The notes beneath the pieces were generated by a model. The model searched no databases. It had not been told where the DNA came from and was given only the letters and a program-made list of their open reading frames with translations. A DNA stretch of 54,098 bases, taken from the NCBI RefSeq assembly GCF_023074185.1, contig NZ_JADPKY010000111.1, positions 1 to 54,098 on the forward strand, written 5' to 3'. The translations under genes and the position numbers were made by a program. The stretch is from Bradyrhizobium sp. 132 (GTDB lineage Bacteria; Pseudomonadota; Alphaproteobacteria; Rhizobiales; Xanthobacteraceae). This document shows, in pieces, positions 26,201 to 33,971 of this stretch (its first letter is position 1; each line of letters begins with the position of its first letter).

Positions 26201-26751
26201 AGCACCGCGCTGCGCCGGCCCGCGATCTCGCGGGACGGCTCGAGGCCGTCGAAGGGCAGCGTGTTCAGGCGCGGAAACACCAGCACTTCGACCAAGGGAT
26301 CGAGCGCGTGGATCACGCCGCCCAGCCGCTCCGCCCTGCTCTCGTCGTCGCAGAGGAAGACGAGGCCGTCGCGGCCGGATTTTTCCCATTGCTCGAGCAG
26401 ATGCAGCGCCAGCATACCGAGCGGCGATGAGGAGGCGACCGCGGAACGCGAGGCGCTCTTGCTTTTTGAGCTCTTGCTTCCCGAGCTCTTGCTTTTTGAG
26501 CCGCCACTTTTTGAGCCGTCAGCTTTTAAGCCGCTACTTTTTAAGCTTTGGCTCTTCGAGCCTTTGCTTTTTGAGCTCTGGCTCTTTGAGCTCCGGCTTT
26601 TTGTCTTTATCGCGCCGGTCGTGGCCCGGGCTTTCCTGGTGGGCGCCAATTTGTATCCAATGTTGTTTCGCAAATAGAGGCGAGCGTCGACGAGCCCTTC
26701 GTCGAGCTCCGTCGATAACGCACCTCGGGCCTGAGCGCCCAATGACGTCAT
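23299..26751 (-). CDS. Mfd-like translocase (transcription-repair coupling factor paralogue)
   Basis: 1150-residue superfamily 2 helicase with the Mfd plan: UvrB-like N-terminal part (FPRLNTLPFDGLEPSREIAGRRSAVLRRL near residue 165), an RNA-polymerase-interaction-like segment (AIVHLQRGLAVLDGLQTL), then the translocase with GDVGFGKTE (about 648-656), DEEQHFG (about 750) and QLRGRVGRGG (about 925). It differs from classical Mfd by a Lys/Ser-rich low-complexity insert at residues 50-103, so I take it as a second, divergent copy. The ATG at 26751 has no ribosome site and the start is uncertain. It is convergent with the catalase gene, three bases apart. Confidence 0.88.
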   Translation of the reverse strand: MTSLGAQARGALSTELDEGLVDARLYLRNNIGYKLAPTRKARATTGAIKTKSRSSKSQSSKSKGSKSQSLKSSGLKADGSKSGGSKSKSSGSKSSKSKSASRSAVASSSPLGMLALHLLEQWEKSGRDGLVFLCDDESRAERLGGVIHALDPLVEVLVFPRLNTLPFDGLEPSREIAGRRSAVLRRLAKAKKPVFLVSTAEAIMERLPLPASWSRSSLTLKVGAPYSGPELESRLEALGYDLDEEAEYPGGVLFHGKTFEVFPAGALAPFRIEHSGETIRKIVAVDPVEHEVVYETKELTIDPMSERIALGATRGQRATLPDYCGRARWIVDAGVSAHADSWLGTIEEAAGRRDAEREYLGQADWKRLKKSFSVLPRKAAFISTPEFSKLAAPRKALRAFVADMQRGGSRLLFVAAVEDDLRAMERMSGIKAERHADWSEVSKGRSREAALLADFDAGFIGAGRKPLVVVTASDVLGSRAHHPQPMARSWNPAFDHPDVPEKGAAIVHLQRGLAVLDGLQTLDMGRGSRREMVRLAFAGDNAVLVPPSDLAVIWPYAGEPGKLTLDKADGSSWWARRTEAEAEIQVAAKALAKHISQRRRRRAPKLVPLGANYEKFVARFPYFTTIDQAKAIQDVLDDLASGHPMDRVICGDVGFGKTEVALRAAAAVALSGKQVAIAAPTTVLARQHVETFRKRFGPLGIEVGSLSRASSGPETRETKEGLRRGRLKVVVGTQALAAKDVKFADLGLVIIDEEQHFGAAEKTKLSGLAKGAHSLWMSATPIPRTLAAGLAGFRDLSVIASPPVHRLPIVTRIAPLSEAAIAAALLRERRRNGQSFLICPRIQDLEPMLARVQSVAPELRIVCLHGRLPVEEIDDRMMSFVDGEADVLLATNIVESGLDIPRANTIVVCWPEKFGLAQLHQLRGRVGRGGTRAFAHLLTESTSQQSEKRLAVLEEFSKPGAGFAISERDLDLRGAGDLFSEQQSGHVQVFGPVLYSHLLKLASERGSDTGADLWVPDLNMPLADMLPEGYVQSEAVRLEIYGRAARCRGDDDLEDLEEEISRRFGRLPPEARDFFASARLRIDCKRRGIVRLDVGPEAVAATFLPGRLRKSRAKSKAGSLQRDGDRVVYSGRRDQDPFSRVEEFLELLDA
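26443..26604 (-). repeat. Degenerate 15-bp tandem repeat encoding a Lys/Ser tract
   Basis: About eleven imperfect copies of a unit like GCTTTTTGAGCTCTT (plus strand) encode KS-rich pentapeptides (SKSQS, SKSKG, SKSGG and similar) in the Mfd-like protein. All unit lengths stay in multiples of three, so the frame is kept. The block is visibly richer in T on the plus strand than its surroundings. Confidence 0.85.
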
Positions 26752-26818
26752 TACAATTTTGCAATTGCGTTGAAAAGCGGAGAGACAGGGCGAAGGCAAG
26801 CGGCCTGCGGGCAGAAAG

Positions 26819-27079
26819 CTATTGCAGGACCTTCGGCAGCACCACGACCACGTCGACGCTCTGCGCCAGGATCTGGGTCGCGACCACGGCAAGGTGATGC
26901 GAGAACTCGTCCTCGATCTCGGCCGCACAGTCTTCGTTGCGCGCAACGGCAAACAGCAGATTGCCGTCGATTTCGTCGAACCGGATGCCGGCGAAGAGGC
27001 GATCGAACGTTTCGGCGCCCGCGACGAACGCGATGCGCGCCTGGATGGCCTGGTCTTCGACGAGTGACAGCTTCCTCAT
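26819..27079 (-). CDS. Small conserved-looking hypothetical protein
   Basis: 86 residues: MRKLSLVEDQAIQARIAFVA then ...FDRLFAGIRFDEIDGNLLFAVARNEDCAAEIEDEF and a Val-rich end. Composition is balanced and fold-like, unlike the antisense frame. No good ribosome site is seen upstream of the ATG. It lies 67 bases before the Mfd-like gene in the same direction and may be co-transcribed with it. No function can be assigned. Confidence 0.5.
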   Translation of the reverse strand: MRKLSLVEDQAIQARIAFVAGAETFDRLFAGIRFDEIDGNLLFAVARNEDCAAEIEDEFSHHLAVVATQILAQSVDVVVVLPKVLQ

Positions 27080-27200
27080 CTGCGCAACATATGGCCGCAG
27101 TTCCCGAATGCAAGAGCCGGAAGGCGCTGGCGCGGCGTGCATTGCGAACTATATTGGTGGCATCGTCCCGCCTGACCGCCGTTTGCCCTTGAGGAAAGTC

Positions 27201-27932
27201 TTGATTCTCTTCCTGCTGCTGATGTTCGTGCCGATCGGCGTGTCGGCCGGCCGCTATTATTTACGCGGAGACGGCCGCGGCAATTGGCAGACGGCGGATC
27301 GCTCCAGCGCCGGCCTTCTGCCGTCCGCATCCGCCGATCCGGACGCGCTGATCCGCGTGTTCGCCGCGCGCACCGCGCGCTGGCGCAGCATTTTCGCCGT
27401 CCACACCTGGATCGTCGTCAAGGAGAAGGGTGCCGCCACCTACAGCCGGTACGACTACACGGCCTGGGGCGACCCGATTCGCAGCAACGGCTTTGCGCCC
27501 GACGGCCGCTGGTTCGGCGCCCTGCCGGAAACGGTGGTCGCGGTCGACGGCGCGCGGGCCGAAGCGCTGATTCCGAAGATCCGCGACGTCATCGAGAATT
27601 ACAAGTTCCGCACCTATGGCGACTACAGCGCCTGGCCGGGACCGAATTCCAACACCTTCGTGCAGGCGGCGCTGGACGCCGTTCCCGAGCTGCGCGCCGT
27701 GCTGCCGCCGACCGCGATCGGCAAGGACTTTCCCTACAGCGGACGCTGGGCCGGCGTCACGGCGTCCGGCACCGGCCTCTACGCCTCGCTCTCGGGCTAT
27801 CTCGGCATGACCATCGGTTGGGTCGAAGGGGTCGAGATCAATTTCCTCGGCGCGGTGCTCGGCCTCGACGTCCGCCGCCCGGCGGTGAAGCTTCCCGGCA
27901 TCGGGCGCGTGGGGATCGCCGCCGGCGCGTAA
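27201..27932 (+). CDS. DUF3750 membrane-anchored protein
   Basis: 243 residues. One N-terminal hydrophobic segment (MILFLLLMFVPIGVSAG) is followed by a periplasmic-type domain with RWRSIFAVHTWIVVKEKGAATYSRYDYTAWG and GPNSNTFVQAALDAVPELRAVLPPTAIGKDF, the pattern of DUF3750 (related to papain-like NlpC/DUF4105 folds, with a conserved His and an Asn/Ser-rich NTF motif). The TTG at 27201 was chosen because GAGG lies six bases upstream. It is divergent from the small gene and mfd-like gene. Function unknown. Confidence 0.8.
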   Translation: MILFLLLMFVPIGVSAGRYYLRGDGRGNWQTADRSSAGLLPSASADPDALIRVFAARTARWRSIFAVHTWIVVKEKGAATYSRYDYTAWGDPIRSNGFAPDGRWFGALPETVVAVDGARAEALIPKIRDVIENYKFRTYGDYSAWPGPNSNTFVQAALDAVPELRAVLPPTAIGKDFPYSGRWAGVTASGTGLYASLSGYLGMTIGWVEGVEINFLGAVLGLDVRRPAVKLPGIGRVGIAAGA

Positions 27933-28084
27933 GGGAATGACGGAGCAAGAGGCAGCTCTGCAATGTGTGCTTCAAGTCACAGTGAAATCGATTGCCTTCG
28001 CCTATAATGATCTTGCATGGCCGCAAACAAGGTAACGGCGGTACGCACAAGGCTGAGGAGACAATCAACAGCTACGGACTTCCG

Positions 28085-28118
28085 AAGCCGCCAGGGTGAA
28101 GAACTCGGCGGCTTTTTC
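28085..28118 (+). terminator. Rho-independent terminator
   Basis: AAGCCGCC (28085-28092) pairs with GGCGGCTT (28107-28114) across a 14-base loop, followed by a T run ending at 28117. It could end the DUF3750 transcript, 150 bases away, or a short independent RNA starting after a TATAAT at 28003-28008. The interval 27933-28189 holds no convincing gene. Confidence 0.65.
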
Positions 28119-28189
28119 TCTGTCCAGGGGAATGCGGACAAAGTCAGCGACTTGCTCGCTGCCGATGTGGGCACCAGCAGCGCCAGCAG

Positions 28190-28477
28190 CTACCGTTTCT
28201 CCGGGGGCCCCGAGAGCTTCCTCTGTTCGCGCTCTTGTTCGATCTGCTGTTCCGCTTCGAGCCAAAATTCCACTTCGCGATCGGCCGGGCGACCCGCCTG
28301 CTCCCAGAGCTCGTACGCGCGCGTTGGCACCTGACCGCGCCGCATCATGCGAAGCAGCTTCCGCTTCAGCTCCTCAGCGAAGTTCCTGAAACGCTGGATA
28401 GTGGTTTCGTCTTTGACAAGCGCCGCCGCTCGCGTTGCGAGTTCGATCTGGTGCTCTATCTTTTTCTGCTCGTCCAC
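28190..28477 (-). CDS. DUF2934 protein with N-terminal helical region
   Basis: 95 residues. Residues 1-45 are helical (EHQIELATRAAALVKDETTI, FAEELKRKLLRMMRR); the C-terminal half, RAYELWEQAGRPADREVEFWLEAEQQIEQE, is a DUF2934 motif (bARxLWEeaGRPeGrd.eFWL.AE). The start is taken as GTG 28477 (MDEQKKIEHQ); a GTG at 28486 is also possible and neither has a good ribosome site. It lies downstream of a second DUF2934 gene in the same direction. DUF2934 proteins are small and of unknown function. Confidence 0.7.
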   Translation of the reverse strand: MDEQKKIEHQIELATRAAALVKDETTIQRFRNFAEELKRKLLRMMRRGQVPTRAYELWEQAGRPADREVEFWLEAEQQIEQEREQRKLSGPPEKR

Positions 28478-28539
28478 CGCAAACACCGTCGTGCGAACGG
28501 GCCCGCTTCGCTGCCCGTGCTGCTCAGAACTCCAAGTCT

Positions 28540-28563
28540 TTCTAGAACCAAGTCGTTCTAGAA
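28540..28563. repeat. Two TTCTAGAA palindromes
   Basis: The 8-bp palindrome TTCTAGAA occurs at 28540-28547 and again at 28556-28563, 16 bases apart, between the two leftward DUF2934 genes. The spacing, about one and a half helical turns, could suit a regulator, but nothing else supports this. Confidence 0.4.
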
Positions 28564-28598
28564 GGCTCTGTTCCGTAGCAGAACGGCACCCATGGCGG

Positions 28599-28760
28599 TC
28601 ACAGCGTATCCGGCGTCCGCATGGTGTTCGACTTGTCTTCGTTGCGTAGCTCTTGCTCGGCTGCGTGCCAAAATTCTTGCTCGCGGCCCTCCGGCTTGCC
28701 TGCTCGCTCCCACAGTCGGTGCGCGCGGTCTCTGATGTCTTGCTCGGTCGGCTCAGGCAT
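28599..28760 (-). CDS. Small DUF2934 protein
   Basis: 53 residues, MPEPTEQDIRDRAHRLWERA followed by GKPEGREQEFWHAAEQEL, a complete DUF2934 motif. AGGAG lies six bases before the ATG at 28760. It shares its motif with the next gene downstream, so the pair is probably a duplication. Function unknown. Confidence 0.75.
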   Translation of the reverse strand: MPEPTEQDIRDRAHRLWERAGKPEGREQEFWHAAEQELRNEDKSNTMRTPDTL

Positions 28761-28778
28761 TGCATCTCCTGCGATGAA

Positions 28779-28827
28779 GCACGGCCCCACCCTGGGGGGT
28801 ATGGGGGGCTTGGAGGCGGGGCCGTGC
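28779..28827. other. GC-rich hairpin between flavoprotein and DUF2934 genes
   Basis: GCACGGCCCC (28779-28788) and GGGGCCGTGC (28818-28827) are perfect 10-bp inverted copies around a 29-base G-rich loop. There is no T run, so it is not a classical terminator; it may be an mRNA end structure for the upstream catabolic operon or a 5' leader element of the DUF2934 gene. Confidence 0.55.
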
Positions 28828-28920
28828 AGACCAGCAATTGGCGGCAATGCTGGCCCGCGGATTCAAGCCTCGATGGTGCGCAAGAGTTCCTAGCTGTCGT
28901 AGCGAACGAGCAGCTTTCAG

Positions 28921-30642
28921 TTACCTTTCTTCTTCCTGGCCGAAAACGCCCGCGGCATGCATCGCCGCGCACCATCCGAATACCATCGCAGGTCCGATCA
29001 TCGTGCCCGGACCCGGATAAGTGCCTCGAAAGATCGAGGATGCATCCGTACCGACGGCGTAGAGTCCGGGTATGACCGCCCCATCGCCAGACAAAACCCG
29101 GGCGGTTGAATCCGTGCACAAGCCGGCACTGCTGGCGAGATCCGTCGGCCATACCGCGACGGCATAGAATGGCCCGGGACCGATCTGCCGCAGGCACGGA
29201 TTTGGCTTGGCTGAGGGATCACCATTGAACCGGTTCAACTCGCTTGAACCGCGGCCGAAATCCTGGTCCACCCCGCTGTCGGCATAGCGATTGTATCGCG
29301 CAACGGTTTGAGCAAGCGCGCCGCTATCGACGCCGATTTCTTCGGCCAATGCCTCGATTGTCTCGCCCGCCACCAAATATCTGGCCCTCAGAAACTTGTC
29401 CAAATCCTTCGTCCCGGGATGAACGAGACCAATGCCGTAGGCCCCGATAAAGGCGCGATCGCAAATCAGGAAAGCCGGCGTCGCCAACGAGGAAGACGCG
29501 TTCGATCGCAACATCGCTTCCACGAAGTCGTGATAAGAGTCGGCTTCATTCACGAAACGGCGGCCGGACTTGTTCACGGCAAGCAGTCCCGGCTTGGCAC
29601 GATCGAGCATGATGTGCGGGAACACCGAAACGTGGCCGTCCGCTTGCGTCATGACCGAGCTTGGCATCCACAGAGCGGGGCTGTCGAGATCGCGCTCGAT
29701 GACTGCGTCGACGCGTTCGGCCGCGAGCATGCCGTCCCCGGTATTGGACGAAGGCGTGAGTGAAAATCGGCGCGCGCCCTCCGGAAAAAACCTTTCGCGA
29801 AGTTCGCGGCTCCAGCCGATGCCCCCCGTTGCCAACACAACGCCTTTGCGGGCACGTATCGCCAATGCGCCGGCCGGTGATGACAAGACCGCCCCAACGA
29901 CTGCGTCGCCATCGCGGATGAGTTCGCTGAGCTCAGTCTCGTATCGCAGATGGACGCCGGAACGACGGAGGCTGTCAAACAGCCTCGCGACGAGAGCGTT
30001 ACCCATGATCAGACGCGTTCCGCGCCTGTAGCGAAGCCGATCGAGCAAGTGCCGGCCGACAAGACCAACGACATGCCTGAAGTTCGTCCAGTTCCGGAGC
30101 GGCGCCAACAGCGCCGGGATGTCCGCCTTTCCCACCATCATGCCGCCGAGGACCATGAACTCTCGCCGCGGAGGTCTGACGCGATCGAAGTCTTTGCCAA
30201 GCTTGCGGCCGTCGAACGCAACGGCGCCGAGCGCACGACCGCCGATCGCTGCACCGGGAAGATTCTTGTAGTCGGGGTGTACCAGCGGCGCCGCAAACAC
30301 GACGCTCGTCTTCTGCTCGAGATAGTCGAGCATGACGGGACCCGCCTGGAGAAATGCCTCCACGCGCGCGTCCGCGGCGTGCACGCCGAGCAATGCTTCG
30401 AGATAGACTCGTGCCGCCTCGATCGAGTCTGGCGTTCCTGCAAGCCGTCCCTGCCGATTGCCCGGAATCCAGACTGTGCCGGCGGAAGTCGCGGTCGTGC
30501 CGCCAACCGTATCCGACTTCTCGCAAAGGACCACGTCGAGCCCTTCAAGGGCCGCCACCAGCGATGTCGTCATGCCGGCGGCACCCGCTCCGACGACCAG
30601 GAGATCGGTCTCGACATCCCAGGAGCAATCGGCTTGCGACAT
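28921..30642 (-). CDS. FAD-dependent oxidoreductase, fumarate reductase/ketosteroid dehydrogenase type
   Basis: 573 residues of the FAD_binding_2 family. The dinucleotide motif is DLLVVGAGAAGMT at the N-terminus, then GGTTATSAGTVWIPGN, a second FAD contact VLATGGIGW, and at the end GLYAVGTDASSIFRGTYPGPGTMIGPAMVFG. This architecture is shared by 3-ketosteroid dehydrogenases and related enzymes that desaturate ring or chain substrates. The ATG at 30642 begins the motif-bearing region. It is the last gene of the TRAP-dehydroquinase operon, 29 bases after the isomerase gene. The substrate is unknown; a hydroaromatic acid fits the neighbours. Confidence 0.9.
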   Translation of the reverse strand: MSQADCSWDVETDLLVVGAGAAGMTTSLVAALEGLDVVLCEKSDTVGGTTATSAGTVWIPGNRQGRLAGTPDSIEAARVYLEALLGVHAADARVEAFLQAGPVMLDYLEQKTSVVFAAPLVHPDYKNLPGAAIGGRALGAVAFDGRKLGKDFDRVRPPRREFMVLGGMMVGKADIPALLAPLRNWTNFRHVVGLVGRHLLDRLRYRRGTRLIMGNALVARLFDSLRRSGVHLRYETELSELIRDGDAVVGAVLSSPAGALAIRARKGVVLATGGIGWSRELRERFFPEGARRFSLTPSSNTGDGMLAAERVDAVIERDLDSPALWMPSSVMTQADGHVSVFPHIMLDRAKPGLLAVNKSGRRFVNEADSYHDFVEAMLRSNASSSLATPAFLICDRAFIGAYGIGLVHPGTKDLDKFLRARYLVAGETIEALAEEIGVDSGALAQTVARYNRYADSGVDQDFGRGSSELNRFNGDPSAKPNPCLRQIGPGPFYAVAVWPTDLASSAGLCTDSTARVLSGDGAVIPGLYAVGTDASSIFRGTYPGPGTMIGPAMVFGWCAAMHAAGVFGQEEER

Positions 30643-30671
30643 CCCGCACACCCCTTCCCGTCCCGAAATTC

Positions 30672-31490
30672 TCAACGCTGGCTGCGCGCCCGCTCCATGA
30701 TGGCTCTGCCCGCCGCCAACGCCCGGCGCGCGCGCGACGCGGCATCGACGCTCTTTGCCAGTTGAACGGTCGGAACCTCGATGCTGATGGTCAGGTCATT
30801 CGGCATCGCGCTTGCCAGCCCCATCAGGTCTATTCCGCCCTCGCCCGGAAACATCCGCTCCTCGCGAGCCGCATGGATGAGCTGCTCCGTGGTCGCCGGG
30901 CGTTCGGCCGGGCCGTCGCATAGTTGCCAGTAGTGAAGGCGTTGCGCCGGGATGGCGCGGAGGTCCGCAAGCGAACTCTGCGACCGATCGAAATGCAGCG
31001 CATCGACCAGAATGCCGGCACCGGGACGATCGATGCCGCCGACGATGCGCATGGCGGTCTTCAGGTCCGGAACGCTCGTCCAGGGCATGAATTCGAGATC
31101 GGAAGTCAGGCCATAGTTCGCTGCCGCATCACAAAATTGCTGGTAGCGATCCGAAAACCGCGCCAGATCCGGATCGTAGGCTGCGACGAGGATGTGTTTG
31201 GCGGCGAGGCGCGCGCCCACCTCGAAGAAGGGCGTGAACGACGCGACGTCCGTTTCCGGTCTGAACGCAACGACCTCGAGATCGGCGACAGTCACCCCCG
31301 TCAGCTCCAACCGCCGAAGCGTCTCCCGCAGGAGCGGCGCATCGTCCATCAGGCGATAGGCAACACCGCCAGGCGTGGCGGGCAATAGCCTGAGCCCGAC
31401 TTTTTCGTAGCCGCAGTGCGCCGCCAATTCGATCATCTCGGGCGGCGCAAGCTCGAGCACCGTCAGCGCGGCGAGCGAGAACGCTGCCAT
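30672..31490 (-). CDS. TIM-barrel sugar isomerase/3-dehydroshikimate dehydratase-like protein
   Basis: 272-residue AP-endonuclease-2/xylose-isomerase-like TIM barrel. Putative metal ligands are E133 (LEFMPW), D163 and H166 (LVDALHF), Q189 (YWQL) and E238 (SIEVP). The E-D-Q-E set resembles that of bacterial 3-dehydroshikimate dehydratases, and also of several sugar epimerases. The start overlaps the stop of the preceding gene (TGATG). With a type II dehydroquinase two genes upstream, conversion of 3-dehydroshikimate to protocatechuate is a reasonable guess, but an epimerase role cannot be ruled out. Confidence 0.82.
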   Translation of the reverse strand: MAAFSLAALTVLELAPPEMIELAAHCGYEKVGLRLLPATPGGVAYRLMDDAPLLRETLRRLELTGVTVADLEVVAFRPETDVASFTPFFEVGARLAAKHILVAAYDPDLARFSDRYQQFCDAAANYGLTSDLEFMPWTSVPDLKTAMRIVGGIDRPGAGILVDALHFDRSQSSLADLRAIPAQRLHYWQLCDGPAERPATTEQLIHAAREERMFPGEGGIDLMGLASAMPNDLTISIEVPTVQLAKSVDAASRARRALAAGRAIMERARSQR

Positions 31491-32146
31491 CAGCCGAAAT
31501 CCGCGATACGGGCGTCGAGCGCAAACATGCTTTGATAAACTTCCGGCTCGCTCGCCCCGGTCACGACGTCGGGGGCAATGTCCGCCACTTTCCGCAAGGC
31601 AGCCTGCAAAGACGCGACGTCGAGTGCCTCGATCAGCAAAAGCCCCGCGAAAAAGCCCTCGTTCTTCCGCATGCCCTTTTCGGCAGTCGGCACCGATGTC
31701 CGCGCCTTGTCGGTCGCGCCGATCTGCACGGCGGCAACCCCGTCACACCCAACCAGCGCCTGAGCCAGACTTTGGGGATCTTTCGGCAACGTCTCGATCC
31801 GGAGCGCCGCGATCGACGCGCCCTCGCCCCGCCCTTCCCGCGCGACCATGACACCCCCGCCTCGCATGAAATTGCCGAGCTTCGGCATGATGCGCTGTGA
31901 CCACGGCGTCGGTGCGTTGAGACGCGCCAGATAGGCTTCGCCGTCGAGCACCTCCGGTGTTTCCAGCTCATACAGAATGAAGAAGCGGTTGATGTCGTCT
32001 CTTGCCGCGCGGAACACACGCGATGCCAGGAAACCCTTCGTCGTCACGCGCTCGGTCGTGTGCTCACGCGTCAGCCAGTGCCGATAATCGATCAGATCGT
32101 GAGCCTCGACGTCGCTCCAGATGGCAAGAAATCCCCTTCCGCGCAT
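31490..32146 (-). CDS. Unknown protein, possible dimeric alpha/beta-barrel (EthD/DUF4286-like)
   Basis: 218 residues. The N-terminal half (GFLAIWSDVEAHDLIDYRHW, then FLASRVFRA...FFILYELETPEVL) looks like the ferredoxin-like fold of EthD/DUF4286 proteins. The second half (AALRIETLP...FFAGLLLIEALDVASLQAAL) appears to repeat the same fold. AAGGAGG precedes the ATG at 32146. It is embedded between the dehydroquinase and the TIM-barrel genes and overlaps the latter. A catabolic accessory or enzymatic role is likely from position; no reaction can be named. Confidence 0.75.
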   Translation of the reverse strand: MRGRGFLAIWSDVEAHDLIDYRHWLTREHTTERVTTKGFLASRVFRAARDDINRFFILYELETPEVLDGEAYLARLNAPTPWSQRIMPKLGNFMRGGGVMVAREGRGEGASIAALRIETLPKDPQSLAQALVGCDGVAAVQIGATDKARTSVPTAEKGMRKNEGFFAGLLLIEALDVASLQAALRKVADIAPDVVTGASEPEVYQSMFALDARIADFG

Positions 32147-32160
32147 CCCGCCCTCCTTGC

Positions 32161-32655
32161 CTACGCTTTGCCGCCGGCCGCAAGCCCGTGCAGAGCCGGC
32201 GCGATGGTCTGAGGCAATTGCCCAAGCCGTTGGACGGCAGCCAGAATCGCGGCAAGATAGCCGTAAGGACCCAGGCCGCAAATGACCGCCGTGCAGGCAC
32301 TCGAGGTGATCGAGTGGCGGTGCAGCTCGTCCCGCGCGTGAATGTTCGAGATGTGCACCTCGATCTTCACGCCCTCGAAAATCTTCAGCGCATCGATCAG
32401 CGCGATCGAGGTGAACGAATAGGCCGCGGGATTCATGATGATTGCGTCCGCGTCGCCATGGGCGGACTGGATCAGGCTGACGAGCTCGCCCTCCATGTTC
32501 GATTGATAGAACGACATCGAAACTCCAAGCTGATCGGCCAGCGCCTGGCAGCTCGCCTCGATCTCCCTAAGCGTCGTCGCGCCATAAATGTGCGGCTCGC
32601 GGATGCCGAGGAAATTGAGATTGGGTCCGTTGAGGATCATGATTTTAGCGGCCAT
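32161..32655 (-). CDS. aroQ: Type II 3-dehydroquinate dehydratase
   Basis: 164 residues, complete type II dehydroquinase: NGPNLNFLGIREPHIYG at the start (active-site Asn, Arg and Tyr region), QSNMEGELVSLIQ, NPAAYSFTSIAL and EVHISNIHARDELHRHS with the catalytic His. It interconverts 3-dehydroquinate and 3-dehydroshikimate. GAGGGA lies upstream of the ATG. Location in a TRAP transporter operon with a TIM-barrel enzyme and a flavoprotein, rather than with aro genes, suggests a catabolic role (quinate/shikimate use), as known for type II enzymes in other bacteria. Confidence 0.95.
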   Translation of the reverse strand: MAAKIMILNGPNLNFLGIREPHIYGATTLREIEASCQALADQLGVSMSFYQSNMEGELVSLIQSAHGDADAIIMNPAAYSFTSIALIDALKIFEGVKIEVHISNIHARDELHRHSITSSACTAVICGLGPYGYLAAILAAVQRLGQLPQTIAPALHGLAAGGKA

Positions 32656-32690
32656 TTTTGTCCCTCTTGTCCTTTGTAGAAGCTAAGCGA

Positions 32691-33971
32691 CTAGCCGCCA
32701 AACCATTTTGCCGGGATCGTCACCAATCCCGGGAATAGCACCATCGCGAACAGGACGATCAGTTGCGCGATCATGAAGGGCCAGACACCCTTGATGATAT
32801 CCTCCATGCTGATCTTGGAGACGCCACAGACGACGTTAAGCACGATGCCGACCGGTGGCGTGATCAGGCCTATGGAATTGTTGATGATGAAGAGCACGCC
32901 GAAATAGATGGGGTCGATATGCGCCGCCTTGATGACCGGCATCAGGATCGGCGTGAGGATGAGGATCGTCGGCGTCATGTCGAGCGCCGTTCCCACGACC
33001 ACCACGATCACCATGATCGCCAGCATCAGGAGCGTGTTGTTCCCCATGAAGGGCTTCAGGAGATCGACGACCTGAGCGGAGATTTCGGACACCGTGATGA
33101 GCCAGGACGACACCAGCGCTGCGGCGACGAGGAACATGACGACGCTCGTCGTCACGGCAGACGACACCAGGACCGCGTAGATCTCCGACCATTTCAGCTC
33201 GCGATAGATGCAGGTCGCAATGAACAGCGAATAGACGGCGACGACGACGCCGGCCTCGGTCGGCGTGAAGATGCCGAAGCGCAAGCCCACGATGATGATC
33301 CCGGGCAGCATGAGCGCCCAGAACCCGTCGGTGACGGCGTGCAGAATTTCGCGGAGCGAGGCCCTCGGCGGCGGCGACAGGTTCTCCTTGCGCACCACCC
33401 AGTACCAGGCGAGGCAGAGGCCCAATCCAAGCAGGAGGCCGGGAACGATGCCGGCGAGAAACAGCTTGGAGATCGACACGTTGGCGGCGACGCCGAAGAT
33501 GACGAAACCGATGCTGGGCGGAATGACGGGGCCGATGACGCCACCGGCGGCCACGAGACCAGCCGCGTAGGACTTCTTGTGTCCCGCGGCCACCATCATC
33601 GGCACCAGCAGCGCCGCGAGCGCGGCAGCATCGGCCGCTGCGGATCCCGACAGAGACGACAGGATACAGGCCGCCATGATCGTTACGTAGCCCAAACCGC
33701 CCCGGAAATGCCCGACCGCAACAAGGGCGACATTGACGATGCGCTTGGCCAGCCCTCCCTTGTTCATGATCTCGCCGGCGAGCATGAAGAAGGGAATGGC
33801 CATCAGCGGAAAGCTGTCCGCGCCGTTGATGACGTTCTGCGCCACGATCTGCGCGTCGAACATGTCGATCGTGCTCATCAGGGCGACGCCGCAGATGAGG
33901 AGCGCAAAGGCGATCGGCATGCCCAGCGCCATGGCGCCGAGCAGCGAGAACGTAAAGACGGCGATCGTCAT
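32691..33971 (-). CDS. dctM: TRAP transporter large permease DctM
   Basis: 426 residues, about 12 membrane segments, with the DctM motifs PLMAIPFFMLAGEIMNKGGLA, SGSAAADAAALAALLVPMM and PPSIGFVIFG, and a C-terminal PPVGIVLNVVCGVSK. It drives uptake of organic acids with the small subunit DctQ and the binding protein DctP. The ATG at 33971 overlaps by four bases the stop of a 20-codon mini-ORF that fills the gap to dctQ, suggesting coupled translation. Confidence 0.95.
   Translation of the reverse strand: MTIAVFTFSLLGAMALGMPIAFALLICGVALMSTIDMFDAQIVAQNVINGADSFPLMAIPFFMLAGEIMNKGGLAKRIVNVALVAVGHFRGGLGYVTIMAACILSSLSGSAAADAAALAALLVPMMVAAGHKKSYAAGLVAAGGVIGPVIPPSIGFVIFGVAANVSISKLFLAGIVPGLLLGLGLCLAWYWVVRKENLSPPPRASLREILHAVTDGFWALMLPGIIIVGLRFGIFTPTEAGVVVAVYSLFIATCIYRELKWSEIYAVLVSSAVTTSVVMFLVAAALVSSWLITVSEISAQVVDLLKPFMGNNTLLMLAIMVIVVVVGTALDMTPTILILTPILMPVIKAAHIDPIYFGVLFIINNSIGLITPPVGIVLNVVCGVSKISMEDIIKGVWPFMIAQLIVLFAMVLFPGLVTIPAKWFGG

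Noticed and set aside
26443..26604. Short regular repeats as a CRISPR array
   Set aside because: Repeats are contiguous, degenerate, 15 bp long and in frame within a coding sequence; there are no spacers.
26822..27067. Rightward frame opposite the 86-residue gene
   Set aside because: The leftward frame has the more protein-like composition and follows the direction of the adjacent mfd-like gene; the choice is not certain.
28017..28334. 105-codon rightward open frame
   Set aside because: It crosses a terminator and runs antisense into the DUF2934 coding region; no ribosome site.
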